Shown here: positions 61,737 through 64,000 of the stretch, one piece after another
Layout: every line of letters starts with the position of its first letter
How positions within the stretch are numbered: position 1 is the first letter of the stretch
Origin: Kuafuiihalomonas sp039024635
Lineage (GTDB): Bacteria > Myxococcota > Kuafuiibacteriia > Kuafuiibacteriales > Kuafuiibacteriaceae
NCBI GenBank assembly: GCA_039024635.1
Contig: JBCCQA010000011.1
Location: 1-64,000, forward strand
Length of the DNA: 64,000 nucleotides
Direction: 5' to 3'
Program-made: the position numbers and the translations under genes
Notes under the pieces: model-generated
Databases searched by the model: none
Told to the model about the DNA's origin: nothing
The model's input: the letters and a program-made list of their open reading frames with translations, nothing else

Positions 61737-62537
61737 GGACGCGTTCAAGATTTCGAGGGCCGCTTCGTGCAGAGCTTCCGTGGCTGCGGCGACGATCCGG
61801 GAGGCGCCGTCGGCAGTGCCGCCCGCCCAATCGCTGATCCGGCCTCCCGCGCCACGAACGACAGGGATCAGAGCCGCCACATCATAGCGCTCGAGCCCAG
61901 TCTCGACCACTAGGTCGAGACTTCCTGCCGCCAAGAGAGCGTAGGCATAAGCATCTAGGCTGAAACGGGCGACCCGCGTACGCTGGGAAAGGGACCGGAA
62001 GGCCTCGGCTTCTTCCTTCGAAAAGTAACCCAAGGGCGAAGGCCGAGGATCTGTGGTGCTGAGCCGGGCCTCTTCCAGCCGGGTGCAGCCCGAACTATGG
62101 AGGGGACGGGTGACGGGACCGTGGAAGCGCGCGCCATCGGCGGCGCCAACCCAGCTTTCTCCAGTGAAGGGCTGGTGGATCACCCCCACGACTGCCTCTT
62201 CGTCTACCTCCAGGCCCACGAGGGTGGTCCAGCTATTCGTCCCACAGATAAAGCCGCGGGTCCCATCGATGGGATCCAGTACCCACCGGTAGGGGCCTGA
62301 GCTGGGCTTGGCACCCTCCTCCTCCCCCAAGACTCCGTGTTCGGGGTGCGTCTGGTCGAGCCAGCTCCGCATCTGTCGCTCGGCGGCTCGGTCGAACTCG
62401 GTCACCGGGTCGAAGTGGACGCCTGCCGTCTTGTCTTCCACCCTATGGCTGCGACGAAAGCCCTCCAGCGCTGCCCGTCCGCCCCGTTCCGCCAGTTCGC
62501 GGGCTTGCTGGGTCAGCGGATGATTGAGCTCGAGCAC
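61731..62537 (-). CDS. Inositol monophosphatase-family phosphatase, HisN-like
   Basis: Mg-dependent phosphatase of 268 residues with the family's metal sites: DPVTEFDRAAE, GEEEG, WVLDPIDGTRGF and the C-terminal ERYDVAALIPVVRGAGG. The pattern is closest to HisN-type histidinol-phosphatases, but inositol- or PAP-phosphatase activity cannot be excluded. GTG at 62537. Its 3' end overlaps the convergent 60771 gene by six bases. Confidence 0.87.
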   Translation of the reverse strand: MLELNHPLTQQARELAERGGRAALEGFRRSHRVEDKTAGVHFDPVTEFDRAAERQMRSWLDQTHPEHGVLGEEEGAKPSSGPYRWVLDPIDGTRGFICGTNSWTTLVGLEVDEEAVVGVIHQPFTGESWVGAADGARFHGPVTRPLHSSGCTRLEEARLSTTDPRPSPLGYFSKEEAEAFRSLSQRTRVARFSLDAYAYALLAAGSLDLVVETGLERYDVAALIPVVRGAGGRISDWAGGTADGASRIVAAATEALHEAALEILNASS

Positions 62538-62626
62538 CGCGCCAGCGTGCCGACGAAGTCACCTCTGGTAAAGGCCCAGCTCCGCGGTGCTGGTCGGGTT
62601 CGGGCCCCCTCTGCTAAGGCTCCCTT

Positions 62627-62911
62627 ATGAGCACCATCAAAGTCGAGCAGGCCCATAGCCTCAGCATCGACGAGGCCAAGTCCAAGGTCGATGCCTTTGG
62701 CCAGGACATGAAAGAGCGCTTCGGGCTCTCGATGAGCTGGGACGGAAATACGGCGCGTCTCAAGGGTCTCGGCGCCTCCGGAGACGTCGAGGTTCGCTCT
62801 GACATGGTTGTGGTGGCAATCAAGCTGGGGATGATGGCAAAGGCCGCCGGCATCAAGGCCGACCGAGTCGAAGCCTCGGTGACCAAGCGGCTGCAGTCGG
62901 CATTGGGCTGA
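62627..62911 (+). CDS. Polyhydroxyalkanoic-acid-system family protein
   Basis: Protein of 94 residues with the pattern of the small PHA-system family (TIKVEQAHSLSIDEAKSKVDAF...RFGLSMSWDGN...ARLKGLGASGDVEV), found near polyhydroxyalkanoate genes in other bacteria. No PHA synthase is in this window, so role is unclear. ATG at 62627. Confidence 0.78.
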   Translation: MSTIKVEQAHSLSIDEAKSKVDAFGQDMKERFGLSMSWDGNTARLKGLGASGDVEVRSDMVVVAIKLGMMAKAAGIKADRVEASVTKRLQSALG

Positions 62912-63002
62912 GAACTTTCTTCCCATAGGATGTAAGAAGCGGAGGCCTCTGCGTTGATGGATGGGAGTCGGCGGTGAGAGTCCGGCGAGAGCGGTAACCC
63001 AG

Positions 63003-64000
63003 ATGAGCGCCGACGACGGCTCCGAAGCCACGACGGTCCGACCCGCGCGGACCCACAACCTTGGGTCCCGGCCGCTGATCCATCGGCTGGCCGAAGGGCG
63101 CTACGAGATTCTGAGGACCATCGGCTCCGGAGGCATGGGGGTGGTCTACGAGGCCATCGACCATCGAGATGGACGCCACGTCGCCATCAAGACGCTTACC
63201 CACGTCGACGGCGACGGCATCTACCAGCTCAAGAACGAATTCCGCTCCATGGCAGACGTGCTCCACCCCAATCTGGTGGGTTTGGGCGACCTCGTGAACG
63301 AGGGCGAGCTCTGGTACTTCACCATGGATCTGATCCTCGGGCAGGACTTTCGAACCTACCTCGATGTACCCGATGCCGAGATGGAGCGCCGACTACGGAG
63401 CGTTCTTCCTCAGCTGGTCTCCGGCGTCCAAGCCATCCACTCGGCGGGCAAGCTGCACAAAGATCTCAAGCCGCCCAACGTTCTGGTTCGACCGGACGGG
63501 CGCCTGGTCATCTTGGACTTTGGTTTGGTAGCAGACCAAAAGGGCGTCGGGGCGGGCCACACCGTGGGCAACGACGTGGCGGGGACCCCCATCTACATGT
63601 CGCCCGAGCAGGCCCGGGGCGAATGCTGCGGGCAGGCTTCGGACTGGTACGCGGTCGGGGCCATGATCTACCGGGCCGTGGCTCGTCAGAAGCCGTTCGA
63701 TAAGGAGCCGATCCAGGTTCTGTTCGCCAAACAGCGCAACGCCGAGCCCCTTCCACCCTCCGAGGAAGTGGCGCCACGGCTGGAGCCCTTCTTGAGTCTG
63801 GCCATGGCCCTGATGCGGCCTCGAGCCGCACAGCGGCCTTCAGGGGAAGACGTCCGGGCCGTCGCGCTGGCCGCAGAGACGCCCTCCGGCAGCTTCCGGC
63901 TCAAGGGTCCGGAGGAGCAGATTTTCGTGGGTCGGAGCGTGGAACTCGATCGGATGAAGAGTCTGCTCGGTGACACGACCCGTCGTGACATTCCGAGTGT
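63003..64000 (+). CDS. Serine/threonine protein kinase with PknK-like ATPase domain, truncated by window end
   Basis: Read to 64000 with no stop. Residues about 34-295 are a Hanks-type kinase: glycine loop IGSGGMGVVYEA (40-51), Lys63 in VAIKT, catalytic HKDLKPPN (Arg of HRD replaced by Lys), DFG in ILDFGL, and TPIYMSPEQ. At about 310 the segment QIFVGRSVELDRMKSLLGD begins an AAA-type ATPase/STAND domain, the PknK-like layout. The ATG at 63003 is preceded by a tight G/A-rich stretch. Such kinases are abundant in myxobacteria. Signal unknown. Confidence 0.9.
   Translation, partial: MSADDGSEATTVRPARTHNLGSRPLIHRLAEGRYEILRTIGSGGMGVVYEAIDHRDGRHVAIKTLTHVDGDGIYQLKNEFRSMADVLHPNLVGLGDLVNEGELWYFTMDLILGQDFRTYLDVPDAEMERRLRSVLPQLVSGVQAIHSAGKLHKDLKPPNVLVRPDGRLVILDFGLVADQKGVGAGHTVGNDVAGTPIYMSPEQARGECCGQASDWYAVGAMIYRAVARQKPFDKEPIQVLFAKQRNAEPLPPSEEVAPRLEPFLSLAMALMRPRAAQRPSGEDVRAVALAAETPSGSFRLKGPEEQIFVGRSVELDRMKSLLGDTTRRDIPS

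Overview
The window is a compact, GC-rich chromosomal segment, about 64 kb with roughly 54 protein genes and two tRNA genes. I see no phage, insertion sequence, CRISPR array or rRNA. Most genes are housekeeping or metabolic. Several features point to a member of the Myxococcota (the myxobacteria and relatives): two secreted proteins end in a Cys / hydrophobic helix / Arg-cluster tail of the MYXO-CTERM type (9275-10078 and 53562-58283); the dinB start carries a LexA box that matches the Myxococcus-type motif at 15 of 17 positions; and the right edge is a protein kinase running into a PknK-like ATPase. The assignment is inference from gene content; no rRNA is present to confirm it.

Layout. 0-8 kb: a LysR-type regulator, a membrane-anchored TPR protein, clpX, ppc and a small membrane coiled-coil protein. 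8-14.6 kb: tRNA-Gln and tRNA-Glu, small secreted proteins, a matrixin-like protease, an FAD/NAD(P) oxidoreductase, an orphan ABC ATPase overlapping a tail-anchored protein, and a MerR-type regulator. 14.7-23 kb: nrdAB with a good promoter and a possible NrdR box, glgC followed by an SLC13-type transporter, and icd. 23-30 kb: argS, sua5, a small membrane protein and a DUF427 protein in one overlapping operon, then mrp, hisS, rnz and a DsbD-alpha-like lipoprotein. 30.5-33 kb: a secreted repeat protein, ruvX and greB, where ruvX has no ordinary start codon. 33-46 kb: two envelope proteins, SOS-type dinB, valS, pepA, and a four-gene operon (dipeptidyl peptidase IV, APH-type kinase, HIT protein, endonuclease/exonuclease/phosphatase).

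46.7-50.6 kb holds a complete homogentisate pathway: FAH-family hydrolase, maleylacetoacetate isomerase, 4-hydroxyphenylpyruvate dioxygenase and homogentisate dioxygenase. Together they would convert 4-hydroxyphenylpyruvate (from tyrosine) to fumarate and acetoacetate. 50.6-64 kb: a DUF6600-type secreted protein, a DMT transporter, a 1573-residue surface metalloprotease-like protein with eight tandem cadherin-like repeats, moeA, a secreted small protein divergent from a possible sigma-like protein, a HisN-type phosphatase, a PHA-system protein and the truncated kinase.

Genes are packed very tightly: six convergent pairs end within five bases of each other or overlap, and many same-strand neighbours overlap at ATGA, GTGA or TGATG. 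Intrinsic terminators are visible only after a few units. The items I consider most worth checking are the ruvX start (a CCC-TGA junction with no ATG, GTG or TTG), the leaderless LexA-controlled dinB promoter, the MerR protein whose C-terminal domain resembles a cobalamin domain without the ligand histidine, the giant repeat protein, and the sigma-like orphan at 60.8 kb.
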